This document shows, in pieces, positions 53,730-64,000 of a stretch of DNA of 64,000 bases; position 1 is the first letter of the stretch, and each line of letters begins with the position of its first letter. The notes beneath the pieces are model-generated. The model was not told where the DNA came from and did not search any database. It worked only from the letters and a program-made list of their open reading frames with translations. This DNA comes from Anastrepha obliqua (Eukaryota; Arthropoda; Insecta; Diptera; Tephritidae): contig NC_072893.1 in the NCBI RefSeq assembly GCF_027943255.1, positions 42,926,001-42,990,000 of the forward strand. Direction: 5' to 3'. The position numbers and the translations under genes were made by a program.

Positions 53730-54950
53730 AGGAGTAGTCTAGAAGCTAGAATACACAAATTTAAAAAAAAACAGAAATTCAATTAAGCCCGAAAGTTTAT
53801 AATTTTTTATGTGTTTAATTTATATATTTAATTAATAATTTAAATATTTTAATATATTTATTTTTTAAATATTTTCGTTTTCTCCGATCACAGCACACTG
53901 TGCACTGACAGCCAAAAGTTAACGTTGCGTTACCAATCGCTTTTCGGCCCTTTGCGTCTTCGATTCTCTAGAAGCAGCATCGAGTCATTTCGCCTACAGC
54001 GATGGCAAAAGCAAAGTGCTTCGTTACGAGATTAAATCGCATTGAATCGTATCGTATCCAATCGCTTGCTATCAAGTCCGGCTAAAGTAATCTTTGGCTG
54101 TCTGTCTGTCTTTACGCCTTCACGATGGAGCGTGTGTGGGTGTGAGTGGATGTACATATCTTTTGACTGGCTGACTGTCACAACGCAAGTAACTGTTTTT
54201 TTCTTCGTATTTTTTGTAATTGCTTCGCTCGTTTATTGTTGTAGATATTGCTGTCACATCAGTTGCTGTTGTTGTTTTTATGATGGTGCTGCGACATGTT
54301 TTTAAACTTTCTTTTCCTACCTCTCGGGACATTCCAAGCATTTTCTTAATACTGCGACTCTCCCTCTCTGTTAGGCAAAGAGTTAGATTTTATTGTTGTG
54401 GTTTGGGAATAGTTGTTACTGCTGTATATTCTGATGGCGCATTGATTGGAATTGGTTTCGTCGTTTATACAATTTTGAAGGAAAAGTGCTCTTTAAAACT
54501 TCTTTCAACTTCAGTTAGCCACGATAATCTTACAGGAAACTCTGTGAGAGTTATTTTTATAATGCAGGTATGAATTTTTACTCACAAATTTGGAAGGATT
54601 TTTCTCTCGTTTATATTGTATTATTTTTAATATATTTAATTTCAAAATAAATAAATAAATAAATATTTCAATTTATTTTATCTAAAAGATAAATATTTCT
54701 TTTAATTTCCAATAAATAAATAAAAAATATTTATTTAATTTATTTATTTTAGATATTTTTTTATATGAAAGATAACTATTTTTGTATTCGAATACGAAAA
54801 AACTGTAATCGTGTGTTTCATGTGAACACGAAAAAAGTGCTGCCAAGCTCAAATGTCAAATTTTAATATTTCGACAACAGCTCACTTCAATATAAAGAAG
54901 ACAGTTTGGCAAACAATCTTTAAATTATTTGTCAAGTTAGCTGAATTTTC
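53730..54950. other. AT-rich non-coding stretch
   Basis: AAATAAATAAATAAATA tracts near 54640-54770. A 117-codon frame at 54220-54573 is hydrophobic and without motif. TGTTGTTGTTTTTATGATGG-type sequence near 54270. No host gene was recognised. Confidence 0.45.
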
Positions 54951-54958
54951 ATATTAAA

Positions 54959-55649
54959 ATGTATTCGTTGGCATGTGCGGTTGTGTCAATAGAGGAAGAG
55001 AGAAGTATACTGAGTCTCAAAATTGAGCGAAAGATATTGAGAGATGCCAGCAACCCTCTCGATATGGACGAATGTAAGTGCTCGTCTTTTTGTAAAAGAA
55101 AAAGTTTACTTAAAAACGGGTTAAAACAGGTTTATCAAAAGTTACCGATTAAATAAATCTGCATTTACTTGCGTTTTGAATTTTATTGAAGACAGCGCAA
55201 GCTCAGCGAGGTCGTCGTGCATAACTCCAGTTCTCCGACTATCCCCTGTTTTACGGTTTCTTGCGGAGGGAGGCTATCAGCACGGAATTGGCAAAGATTT
55301 CGACATACCAATGGGGCAGTCGACATTCAGCTATGTACTAAAAGACGTATTGGTGTCACTACAAACACGATTGTGTCCTCAGTGGGAAAATCTCAACATG
55401 AGTGCCAATGAAAAGCAGCAAAGCAAGATGGAACTCTATCAAAACTACAGATTTCCTGGCATCATTTTGTGTGTGGATAGGACGCACATACAGATTATTT
55501 CCCCCACTAAAGAAAAATTCCTCTACTACAACCTGAAGGGCTACTACAGTATCAATGCCATGATTGATTTTCCTTTATTAGCTCCAACAAAGCTGCCGTG
55601 GAAGTCACATAAAAGTACACATACTTCAAAAAATTATTTTTATTTATAA
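54959..55649 (+). mobile_element. PIF/Harbinger transposase remnant (HARBI1-like)
   Basis: The ATG at 54959 opens MYSLACAVVSIEEERSILSL, RKILRDASNPLDMDE. Similarity resumes at about 55132 with FIKSYRLNKSAFTCVLNFIE (partly a different frame) and runs through SSCITPVLRLSPVLRFLAEG, GYQHGIGKDFDIPMGQSTFS, YVLKDVLVSLQTRLCPQW to YRFPGIILCVDRTHIQIISP (first catalytic Asp; the usual DGTH is DRTH) and FLYYNLKGYYSINAMIDF. It is cut at about 55580, so two of three catalytic acids are missing. GTAAGT at 55074 and TTAAAACAG before 55131 look like an intron, but the phases do not join cleanly. Confidence 0.85.
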
Positions 55650-56475
55650 TTTAGTTAATATAGGGCTTACATTTTACAGCGTTTTTATTTGTTTCCTTTT
55701 AAATCCTCTTTTTATTACTCGTTCTAATTTTTACGAGTATCCGTTAGTCTAACGTCGTCGTAGAAAAATTGTACGAAACTCTAAGATTTGACGTTACGAG
55801 TGTATTCCGTGAATGCTACTCTACGAATTTCGAAAGTACGTTCGGAGCTATTTGAATTGTATGATTACAATTTCTTAGTTTCTACGCAAAACATTCTACG
55901 ATGAATTGCATGATAGGACTGATTATATTTGCCGGAGCTATAACTGAGCATCTATTCCTACTACGAGCACTCGCATGCGAGATATCGTGAGATTTATTGT
56001 GTAGACAGCCCAACGCAAAAGGTATGCGAGATGAAATGAAATCAGAGAAACTGTGAAATTTTGGTGAGTTAAGGTAAGTTTGTGTGAGAGGTGCAGCGTT
56101 TTGAGTTTTTTGAGCTGGCAAAAAAGAAAAACAAAGTTCAGAAATTTTTTTTATTTCTGAGCGTAATTATAAGGCTCAAGAAATAAAATTTAAATCGATA
56201 AAAAACTAAATAAATAAAACAAAATAAAACTCGAAAAATACTCCTTATTTTTGATGGAAAAATTTAAAATTTAATAAATAATAACCAGAATAGAATAGTT
56301 ATTTATTTGTAGTAATTTAAAGGTCACTATGCAAATATATAGACTAAAAATAGAATTTTTAAATAAATAAATAAATAAAGAATATACGGCAATGGCCTTA
56401 AAGGTCGTCTGCCAGAATATGCGATATATTTTTAGTGTATCAGATAAGTTCATTTACAATTAACTCTCTGTACCT
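55650..56475. other. Non-coding stretch
   Basis: Repeated TACGA/TCGTA words between 55735 and 55905 (GTCGTCGTAGAAAAATTGTA, TTGACGTTACGAGTG, CATTCTACGATGAATTGC) suggest a small imperfect inverted arrangement, possibly the end of the Harbinger element, but termini could not be fixed. The rest is AT-rich. Confidence 0.4.
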
Positions 56476-56640
56476 TAAGGGGACAGATACCTGTAAACCG
56501 TCATATCTTCGCTGATTTTCATTAAAACTATTTAAAATGAAGAAGTCAATATATTTTTTTCAAAATTAACATACAGTTTATTTATACCTATATTAAAATA
56601 ATATATATATTTTTACTTTAATCATTTAAAATGGCGGATG
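56476..56640. mobile_element. MITE-1, second copy lacking its right end
   Basis: It starts with TAA then GGGGACAGATACCTGTAAA (56478-56498) and follows the interior of 20226-20411 through TGATTTTCATTAAA, AGTCAATATATTTTTTT, CAGTTTATTTATAC and TTTAATCATTTAAAATGG. The right inverted terminus is absent. Confidence 0.75.
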
Positions 56641-56768
56641 TACACTCAATCCTTCCAGGAAGGAGAAGCGAGGCTTCTCAATCGGCGGGCAAAAATTTGC
56701 TTGTTTATTAATGTTATAATTTCTATATGAATTAACAATAAATGGAAAAAAATTCGCGGAATAAAATA

Positions 56769-57880
56769 TCAGGTCAGTCCATAAGTTCGTACGCATTTTA
56801 TAGGTGGTTTTAAAATTAATAAAAAAGATGTTTAAAGTATTTATTAATCAATAATATATTTTCCTTCATTATTTACAATGTCTTCCCAACGTTTAGGCAA
56901 ATTTTTATTGTAATTCCCTGCTCAAAATATTTTTACTTTGTTTGTCCTTGGAGCCAAAATACGCTTCGATATCTCTTTTTATAGCTTCTTTTGAGGAGTA
57001 GTTCTTGTTACTCAAATGGGATTGAAGTCCACAGAAAAGGTGATAATCACAAGGTGCAATATCCGGAGAGTATGGTGGATGCGGCATTAGCTCCCATCCG
57101 AGCTCGTTCAGCTTGCCTAATGTTTGCCTTGCGGTCTTCACGGTCGATTATTTTTAAGTGCCTCATTCAGGTTTGATAGCTGATGGGAATAATAATCAGC
57201 AGTTATCGTCTGGTTTGGTTCCAGAAGTTCGTAATAAACAATACCGGCCATATCCCACCAAATAGACAGGAGAATCTTCTTAGGGTGAAGGCCATCTCTA
57301 GGGGTCGGTTCTGGTGTTTCATCTTTATCTAACCATTCTGTTCACAAGGATTATTGTAAAGGACCCATTTTTCATCACCAGTAACGATACGGTTCAAAAA
57401 TTTTAATTTTTAAGCCGTGGCAGCTGAGAACACACATTCACTCTCTTGAAGGTTGGCGACGGAAAGTCTATGCGGAACCCATTTTCCCAGCTTTGAAACC
57501 ATTCCCAACTGAACCAGGTGCCTGTGAACTATTCCATGCGATGAATTTAACCTTTGAGCTATCATATCGGCTGTCAAATTTGGCTCAGCTTCCACGAGTT
57601 CGAGCAAGGCGTCGGAGTTAAAGACTTCAGTTAGCACTTCGGAATTTTGAAAACCACTTTTGCGCAGCCCTTACAATACTCAAGGTATTTTCTCCGTGAA
57701 CAGTGTTTACAAAGTGTTACAAAATATGCCTCTTATACGCGTTCGAAGATTCCATTTTATTTTTTAACAACACGTGCTTCTATCCGCAATTAAAATCACT
57801 TATGGAATGCACAATATATCAAAGAAAATATAAATAGTTCCGTTATATTCCGCGAATAATTTTTTGTATGCAAAAATAAT
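56769..57880 (-). mobile_element. mariner relic, same family as 1970-2745
   Basis: The 3' terminus TCAGGTCAGTCCATAAGTTC (after TA, 56767-56768) matches the 5' terminus of the copy at 1970, as inverted ends should. Minus strand: LLELVEAEPNLTADMIAQRL, SSHGIVHRHLVQLGMVSKLG, KFLNRIVTGDEKWVLYNNP (first Asp, about 57350-57410), WPVLFI-like after a shift, ARQTLGKLNELGWELMPHPP, YSPDIAPCDYHLFCGLQSHL (third Asp) and AIKRDIEAYFGSKDKQSKNI. The second-Asp HDN block is missing. The 5' terminus is replaced by a TATATA tract at about 57880. Confidence 0.9.
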
Positions 57881-57937
57881 TTATATATATATATATATAT
57901 AGTTCATATATATATATAATACGAGATATATATATAT
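57881..57937. repeat. TA-rich microsatellite
   Basis: ATATATATATATATAT runs interrupted by AGTTCATATA and ACGAGATA, between the mariner and a SINE-1 copy. Confidence 0.9.
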
Positions 57938-57938
57938 A

Positions 57939-58240
57939 ATTGGCGCGTAAACCCTTTTTGGGTGTTTGGCCGAGCTCCTTCTCCTATTTGTGGTGTGCGT
58001 CTTGATGTTGTTCTACAAATGGAGGAACCTACAGTTCCAAGCCGACTCCAAACGGCAGATATTTTTATGAGGAGCTTTTTCACGGCAGAAATACACTCGG
58101 AGGTTTGCCATTGCCTGCCGAGGGGCGACCGGTATTAGAAAAATGTTTTTATTATTTTTGGTTTCACCGAGATTCGAACCAATTCTCTCTGTGAATTCCG
58201 AATAGTAATCACGCACCACGCACGCGGCCGAATGGGTTGC
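57939..58240 (-). repeat. SINE-1, near full length, with an inverted scrap of its head
   Basis: The reverse complement has the B box GGTTCGAATCTCGG, the GCAATGGCAAACCTCCGAGT body, CATCAAGACGCACACCACAA and the end TTACGCGCCAATT. At the head, TCACGCACCA is followed by CGCAC and then GCGGCCGAATGGGTTG (58223-58238), which is the A-box segment in the opposite orientation to the rest of the copy. Confidence 0.8.
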
Positions 58241-59799
58241 GCTTGCTGAACTGCCACTGAATTTTTCCCATTTATTTATTAGGGAATCCGTAGAGCTTTC
58301 AATACCCTAAGTCCTAGGGCCACTTAATATCCACCCGAAAATAGAGTTTCGGGCTATTAAACTACCGCTAACGTTACTAAGTTATGAAGTTATTGGAGCA
58401 TAATTAGACTAAGTGTATTGAGGATGAGAGAGATTCCTTTTATATTGAATACAAAAATAATTGTTGCATTAAAAAATTCATTTTCACTTACTTACTTTTC
58501 ACCCAACCTGTATGTGCGGTTATGTGTGCACAGAAATGTTTACATGTGTAGTTAACTGGTATATTGAATTGTCTGTACACACAAACACTTGTAAGTTTGT
58601 ATCGGTTATAGTTGCAACAACCCACACAATTTTTTATTTTGGTTCCTGCTTATAGTGGCTGCTTTTAAGTCTCCCCAATGCGACGGCAAATATGACTGCT
58701 GCTGCGTTAAAGCCGTCATTCTGACGCCTTTATCCGACTGCTTGACTTTCTGGCTGATGCTTTCGCTAACGGTCCGACCATGTACGTGTGCATATAGCTG
58801 GCGTAAGACTGGCACATCAGCTGCCCTCCGATAGGTGACTTGGTTAGTTGGCTCCTGCTGCCGGTGCCATTGCTGCTGCTGCTGCTGTGTGTGTCTTGTA
58901 TCTGCAATCTGATACTCGGTTTCGTTTTCAGTGCATTAAGCAATGCTATCCGCATGCTATACGCTTTTAACTTAATATCCTTAACACACATACACGTACG
59001 CAAACAGCAGGCATGCACTAACACATGTGCGTACACACCACACACACGCACATGCAAACACTGCTCGCCAGCTCGCTTGTAGCACACGTGCAAAGCTGAA
59101 AGATAAAAAGCAAAGAGCTTAAAATAGATACGGAAGGTAAGAGGGGAAAGCGTAAAGGATATGAAATAACTTCATTTCGATAGTAGCGGCCAACAGCCGA
59201 TTGCAGGCTGAGAGTAAAGGGAATGTAACAAAATCAAATACATTCGTGCATATTTATTTATTAAAATACGTACGGGGATGTTGGTGCATTTGTGATTGTG
59301 TGCTACGCCGTGATGCCAAACGAAAGGCATGACCTACGTGCACATACATATAAATGTGCAAATAAGTATGGCTGTGTGTGCGTACAGTGCAAATGTCTAT
59401 TTAAATTTTTAAAATGAGATTGAAATTTTTGATTTTCGCCTTTTTTCCTGACTGCTTGACGATAACGTCTGCACTTATGGGGCAGTAAGCGTATTAGTGC
59501 GGTAAATACAGCAATGCGTTCACAGGGTGGTCCAAATGCGAGTAACTTTTTGAATTATATACATATTAATTTCGCGGAACACATTTTCCCATTCGGAAAT
59601 TGGCCTTTTGGTCACAGCTTGGTATAGGTAAAAGCAGTGTTGAGAAATATTGGAAAATTATTTGTAAAGCGAGTGCTGCATCAGCCAGAAATTCAATGCG
59701 TTGCTCGTACCAGGCATTCCTAGAGCCTACGAGTTTTCTCCCATGATTGTCTTAGAAGTTGTAGAGATGAGAAAAAAACATTTGGGCACTTCCCCTGCA
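58241..59799. other. Non-coding stretch, about 1.5 kb
   Basis: CTGCTGCTGCTGCTG near 58870 and CACACATACACGTACG / CACCACACACACGCACATG tracts near 58985-59055. CAGGGTGGTCCAAATGCGAG at about 59522 resembles a Tc1/mariner terminus, but no transposase was recognised inward. Overlapping frames at 58606-59093 are over these repeats. Confidence 0.45.
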
Positions 59800-61340
59800 A
59801 TTGTCCAGCCTAAACTAAAATTAGCCTTCGTTTTACTTACACTGACCCATCAGTCGTAATCTTCGTGCCCAATCCGTCAGCACATCTGCATAGCTATGGC
59901 CTTCTGTGGGTTTTACCAGAACAGCTTCTGGCTTTACGTGTTGTGTTCGTTGCTTGCTTCTTTTGTATGGCTCGGCTAGGTTGTCCTTCGGCTTCCTTTT
60001 AGTAACTGTCTGCCAGCCTTCATCCGTTTTCTCGCTGTGGGTTCATTTGCCCTGGCTTTCTTACAGCCGGACTGGTTACCATTCGCTTTGGATTTGTCGT
60101 CACAGAGGTGGGAGTATATGTTATTTGCTGGATGGCAGTGTTCTTTCGGGGGTTCAAGAGCGTCCATCCGTCTTCTGCTGCCTTCCACGAACGTCTGTAG
60201 CTCAGCGTTACATCCAGCAGCTCAGCCATTTTGGATACTTCAGCTTTAAATTCATTACTAGTGTTCTTTTGTCGTTTGAAGGTCTGCTGCATAGACCTTA
60301 TCACCAGCTTACATTGGGAGATCGCACCTTTCTCCATCCTTCTCATATTTCTTATTAGCTCAAGCCGAGGAGACATTACAATTGCATCGATTGACGTGCT
60401 CTCTTTTGTGGGGATCGTTTCTGTGTTGCCATTCACTGGAATGGGAGTGACGAGCCGTCCTGCCTTTGCAAGAGTACTGGTTGGCGTATACTGCGCTGGT
60501 TGTAGCCTTCCAATGGCGGTATTGGAGGCATCCTTCATCTGAATGCTGCTGTTACTGTGACCGTTACCGTTTACGGGTCTATCAGCTTTGACATTTTTGA
60601 ACGCAGTGCGGACTGGTCCGCTTCCAGCTGCATTCGGGATTGATGCGTTCTTAGCAGTAAGCTACTTCTTCTGAAGGCTGCTCTTGCCACGTTGCCATTT
60701 CGACCATCTCTGTTACCTTCTTCTGTTCTTTGTGCGGTGGTTTGTTTTTGATTTTGGGTATTCATAATCAATACTTTTATTTCCCGACTTCAGGCCGCTA
60801 TTCTTAAACGAAAATGCAGTTTTCCTGGGGGTGCCGATGGTTATCTATGCGAGCAGGGAGGCCATGCGAGGATTGACTCTACGCTTCATGGCCAATAGAG
60901 TTTAGAGCCAGGATAGGAGATAGTCAGGATTTCTCAACTGAGCCTGCACCACCAACTTAATGGTGACGTGTAAGGAGCGTACCCGAAGGCTTGCCAAAGT
61001 TTTAACAGGACGGAGGCGATTGTAGCAGTAGCCTATTAGACATTTCTGTGAGGTGTCTCCTTCCTGTACTGAGGTAATAGAATACTACTTTCAGCAGCTC
61101 ATAAACTTCCTAATCTAAGAATATTTTCCAGTATACCGTAATCAGGATCTTACTGGTCTCGATCCTGATGAGCTTTACAACCCTGCCGCTGGAGGTACTC
61201 GGGGTATATGAGGCCTTTCGAGCCGAGCCCTTTCTTCTCTTGCTGGAGTTTAGTCGCCTCTTACGACAGGTATGCCTTACCGCAGATGTATTCTTTCCCC
61301 GATCCGCTGGGCCAAACTCAATAGATAAGTTTTCATGCAT
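59800..61340 (-). mobile_element. LINE 5' region with decayed ORF1 (gag-like)
   Basis: The minus strand has an ATG at about 60765 (MNTQNQKQTTAQRTEEGNRD, RRSSLLLRTHQSRMQLEADQ), a shift near 60575, then the 172-codon frame 60538-60020 (LELIRNMRRMEKGAISQCKL, FKAEVSKMAELLDVTLSYRR, KRMVTSPAVRKPGQMNPQRE), and a further shifted part with SYADVL-like sequence to about 59880. The basic, Gln/Ser-rich composition and the AEVSKMAELLDV helix fit ORF1 of R1-type LINEs; a zinc knuckle was not found. 60775-61330 upstream may be 5' untranslated sequence (CGACTAAACTCCAGCAAGAG in reverse complement at about 61238-61257). Confidence 0.5.
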
Positions 61341-62332
61341 AAAATGATACTTTAGTGGGAATACTTAGCGGTTGAAGGAACTTCATTTATTTTCAATCAC
61401 GTGCAATTTAAGCGGGATTAGCGGGTAGAAGAAAGCCTTAATACATTCTGTTAAAAAAGTAAAGTTCTTAAATATATTTGTTAGTAATTAATCGAAGATT
61501 TAAGGTCGAAACTTTGGTCAAAAATCGATTTTTTTTTTTGAGAAACCGCCATTTTTCGAAAAAATGTATTTTTCTCATTCATTCGATTAACTACCAGATT
61601 TGATATTACTTTAACGAAATCTGTTTGGTTTTTAATTTCAGAGGATCCAGTTCAGAGATATAATGGTCACCATAAAACGTCTTTTATTAGAGGAGCTCCC
61701 GGAGATGAGTTGTAGCTCCTTTCCAAATAAATATTTTTACTAATACTAAGTCTTAAAATACAGTTAAAAGATACAAATCAATAAATTTAAAAGTTTTCTC
61801 AAATAAAATTCTTGGAAATTCGCTTTCGGCCTTCTATCTGTATATAATCGTGCATAGTATTGTGACTCTTCCGGGGATTTTAGAAATGCTATCTTTATTA
61901 ATATAAAAAACTTACAAACTTATGAAATTCAATGAATTTCAACTTAAATTACAAATTAGCTGCAGAAAACGGTTTTAACGGGGATTTTTAACAAATAATA
62001 TTTTTTTATACATTTTTTTTTATAAAAATTTATTTTTGAAATTTTTGAACTCTTGATCAAATTTTTAATATAACCAGTATTTTTATATATAATATTTAAT
62101 TCCCAATTCCTTCTAAACATCGGAAATATCGAGTGAAACCAGTATCGATAGTCTGCCAGCTTTACCTCCCCGCAGACAAAGGCATAGATTTGAGCGCTTT
62201 TTTGATTACAAAAAGTTTCTCACCGTCTGATTCGACGTAAATTCGTATTTACGAATCTTTCAACGTTTACTATAACATATACCCTCAGAGAAATTTCATA
62301 TGCGCCCCGCAACAGTCTGCTTGGAATTCAGT
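61341..62332. other. AT-rich non-coding stretch
   Basis: Poly-T and poly-A tracts near 61530 and 62000-62030. GGAGCTCCCGGAGATGAGTT near 61693 was not recognised. No coding motif. Confidence 0.5.
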
Positions 62333-62336
62333 TTAA

Positions 62337-63047
62337 AGGGGTATTCTAGTGTAGAAATTCGAAAAAATCGTTTTTTTTATATTCTTAAAGCTTAACCTTT
62401 CAAGAACATGTCCTTAAAATTATTTGTTAAAATTTTAGTGATTTCCAGAGATATAGCGATTTTAGTGTCACGACTTCTAAACTGGCTCGGCTGGAACGCC
62501 ACAGGGCGTAATTGCACCCAAAATTTTAAACGCGTTTTACTCGAAACTATTTATTGCAAAATGTTTACCTTGATTTCTCAGGTTCTACTTAACCGCTTTA
62601 CTTGAAATTTGGTGTGAGCTTTCTCAATGTATATATCAATCGTATTTACTATTATTATAAACAATATAAAAATGTTTACTATTTTTCAAAAATTCCGAAA
62701 AGTAACAAAAAGTAGTAAATAAATTTAACATTTTTTCGGGCAGCCGTAATTTGGGCAAAAAAATTTTTTTCGACTTTTTTGTAGTAAGTACAATAGCAGC
62801 ATTTATCAAGATTAATAATCTTTTTGATTTTTTTGTTTCAGATTATTAGAACGCTTGCAATCGTGGTAGGTGTAGCGCAACCACTTATAACTTTTTGAGT
62901 TTTTCGTTTTTTGAGATTTTAAATTTTTTTATGTATTTTTAAAACATTCAAAAATATCTTTTTAAAAAAAGGATGGTAAAAATATTTTTTTAATTAGAGC
63001 ACCCTAAGAAACACCTCAAATTCATTCCCCTACACTAGAATACCCCC
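62337..63047. mobile_element. MITE-3, 711 bp, flanked by TTAA
   Basis: The left end AGGGGTATTCTAGTGTAG and the reverse complement of the right end GGGGGTATTCTAGTGTAG match at 17 of 18 bases, with TTAA at 62333-62336 and 63048-63051. TTAA duplications are typical of piggyBac-type insertion, but the GGGG start is not the usual piggyBac terminus, so the superfamily is open. The interior is AT-rich; a 65-codon frame at 62408-62605 has no motif. Confidence 0.75.
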
Positions 63048-63051
63048 TTAA

Positions 63052-63635
63052 GCTTGTCAAGAAACCAGACCAGACCGCCTCCATCAATTGCTTTCACAAC
63101 ATCCCAGCTGCCACTTTTAGATCCATATATAATACAAATTATAAGGTTTTTATAAATATTTTTTATCACCTTCAAATCTGGGGACGGAAGAGCTATTTCT
63201 GAAGCAGAAAATCACCTCAACTTTTGCGGACTTTACACTCTCAATAGACACAGATAATTATTTGCAAATAAGGAAAAAATTACAAGCTTTTCCTGCTTTC
63301 AGCCATTATGCGAATTGCATCTAATGCTCTGCCATCTGCCTTGTGTACTTTACTTCAAAGTGTTTATGCAACACCACTCGCACCAACAACACTGCTGCCA
63401 TCGGTAAGTAACCTTAAGCTGCTACTTGTTACAACTTCAATTATTATGACACTTAAATTGAACAGATGCAACAATATACTTGTACGTACACAGGCAATAT
63501 TTCAAGGTGGGCATTGCAAAAACAATATGACCTACACTCAACACACAGCAAAAGCAGTTTTTGCAGCAGCTTTACATCCACATGAACACTTAGCAAAATT
63601 GCAGGAAGAGTCTTTGACACAATGCACGTGCACGA
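63052..63635. other. Non-coding stretch
   Basis: A 173-codon frame at 63308-63829 overlaps the mariner end on the other strand and has no motif; its 3' third is a shadow of mariner sequence. I do not call it, although the first 330 bp are unexplained. Confidence 0.4.
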
Positions 63636-63639
63636 GTAC

Positions 63640-63880
63640 AACGCATGGGGTTAAAAGTCCCGTTCACAAAGAAGAAAACACGTTTTTTTTCTTCAAAATT
63701 TGCTTTGTTTATCCACGTACTTTCCATACAGAACAACGCAATCATTCCAGCGCCGCTCCAATCTTTCAATACCACTTTTGCAGAACGATTTATCTTTTGC
63801 CTCGAAATAGGCCTCAGTTTCAGCGATAACCGCTTCATTCACGTTTGATAACAAAAGTAGCGTCACTTTTAACACAACAA
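63640..63880 (-). mobile_element. mariner relic, irritans-like type, C-terminal end
   Basis: Minus strand: NEAVIAETEAYFEAKDKSFC then KSGIERLERRWNDCVVLYGK and YVDKQSKF (63695-63845). This is the C-terminal tail of mariner transposases, after the third catalytic Asp; compare AEEAYFAALPDSHF at 31.4 kb. The upstream coding sequence is lost by about 63880. GAAAAAAAACGTGTTTTCTT at about 63671-63690 follows as 3' untranslated sequence. Confidence 0.8.
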
Positions 63881-64000
63881 CTCACGAACTAATGAATAGA
63901 ATATCACGAAGTTTTAACAGTTCTCTTTTTAAGATTAATACTAACTGAAAAAGAGGTGAATGCAATAAAACTAGACTAATCTATGTGTTAAGCCCGGAAC

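Noticed and set aside
59906..60358. 150-codon plus-strand frame
   Set aside because: It is the antisense of the LINE ORF1-like region on the minus strand.
63308..63829. 173-codon open frame as a host gene
   Set aside because: No motif, and its 3' part is the complement of a mariner C-terminus.

Overview
The window looks like a piece of an AT-rich insect nuclear genome, most likely a true fly and perhaps a tephritid-type fruit fly. That inference rests on the mix of mariner, Tc1, jockey, R1-like and RTE-like elements, on CAA-type retrotransposon tails and on ATGT-type simple repeats; no species marker was seen. I found no convincing host gene, rRNA gene, functional tRNA gene or CRISPR array. 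The window is a mosaic of old transposable elements in AT-rich filler, as in an intergenic region, a large intron or a repeat-rich chromosome arm.

Layout. 1-8.3 kb: a mariner remnant cut off by a LINE tail, an RNase H LINE fragment, a second mariner and a short deleted Tc1/mariner element. 8.3-14.8 kb: a tRNA-derived SINE, reverse-transcriptase fragments on both strands, an RTE-like LINE with an RNase H LINE nested in it, and a mariner. 16-21.6 kb: a Tc1/mariner deletion derivative with clear inverted termini, a jockey copy inserted in a Tc1-like relic, RTE-like and jockey pieces, and a small MITE with TAA flanks. 21.8-23.3 kb: a 1.48 kb palindrome. 24.8-31.5 kb: a 19-bp minisatellite running into a TTATG array, SINE copies, a MITE, a tandem array, a deletion derivative and a mariner. 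32.7-37.5 kb: a dispersed repeat with internal tandem units, a LINE end, a mariner, an RTE-like fragment and a second tRNA-headed retroposon. 39-42.6 kb: Tc1-like and mariner relics, the latter holding a tiny poly(A) LINE insertion, then an R1-like LINE. 44-53.7 kb: several Tc1/mariner relics, one mariner apparently split by another, and a mariner split by a LINE whose RNase H is still intact. 55-63.9 kb: a PIF/Harbinger remnant, a mariner related to the one at 2 kb, a LINE ORF1 region, a MITE with TTAA flanks and a mariner 3' end.

How the parts fit. Nearly every transposase or reverse transcriptase is frameshifted or truncated; the longest intact reading frame is the 414-residue LINE RNase H protein at 51.8-53.1 kb. 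The history can be read from nested insertions: four LINE insertions have recognisable target-site duplications (12.8-13.6, 17.0-18.0, 40.98-41.12 and 51.56-53.10 kb), and a fifth LINE at 53.4 kb has one too. SINEs and MITEs lack their own enzymes and presumably used LINE reverse transcriptases and DNA transposases like those whose remains lie nearby; that pairing is inference. All homology calls come from reading translations against remembered family motifs; no database search was run.
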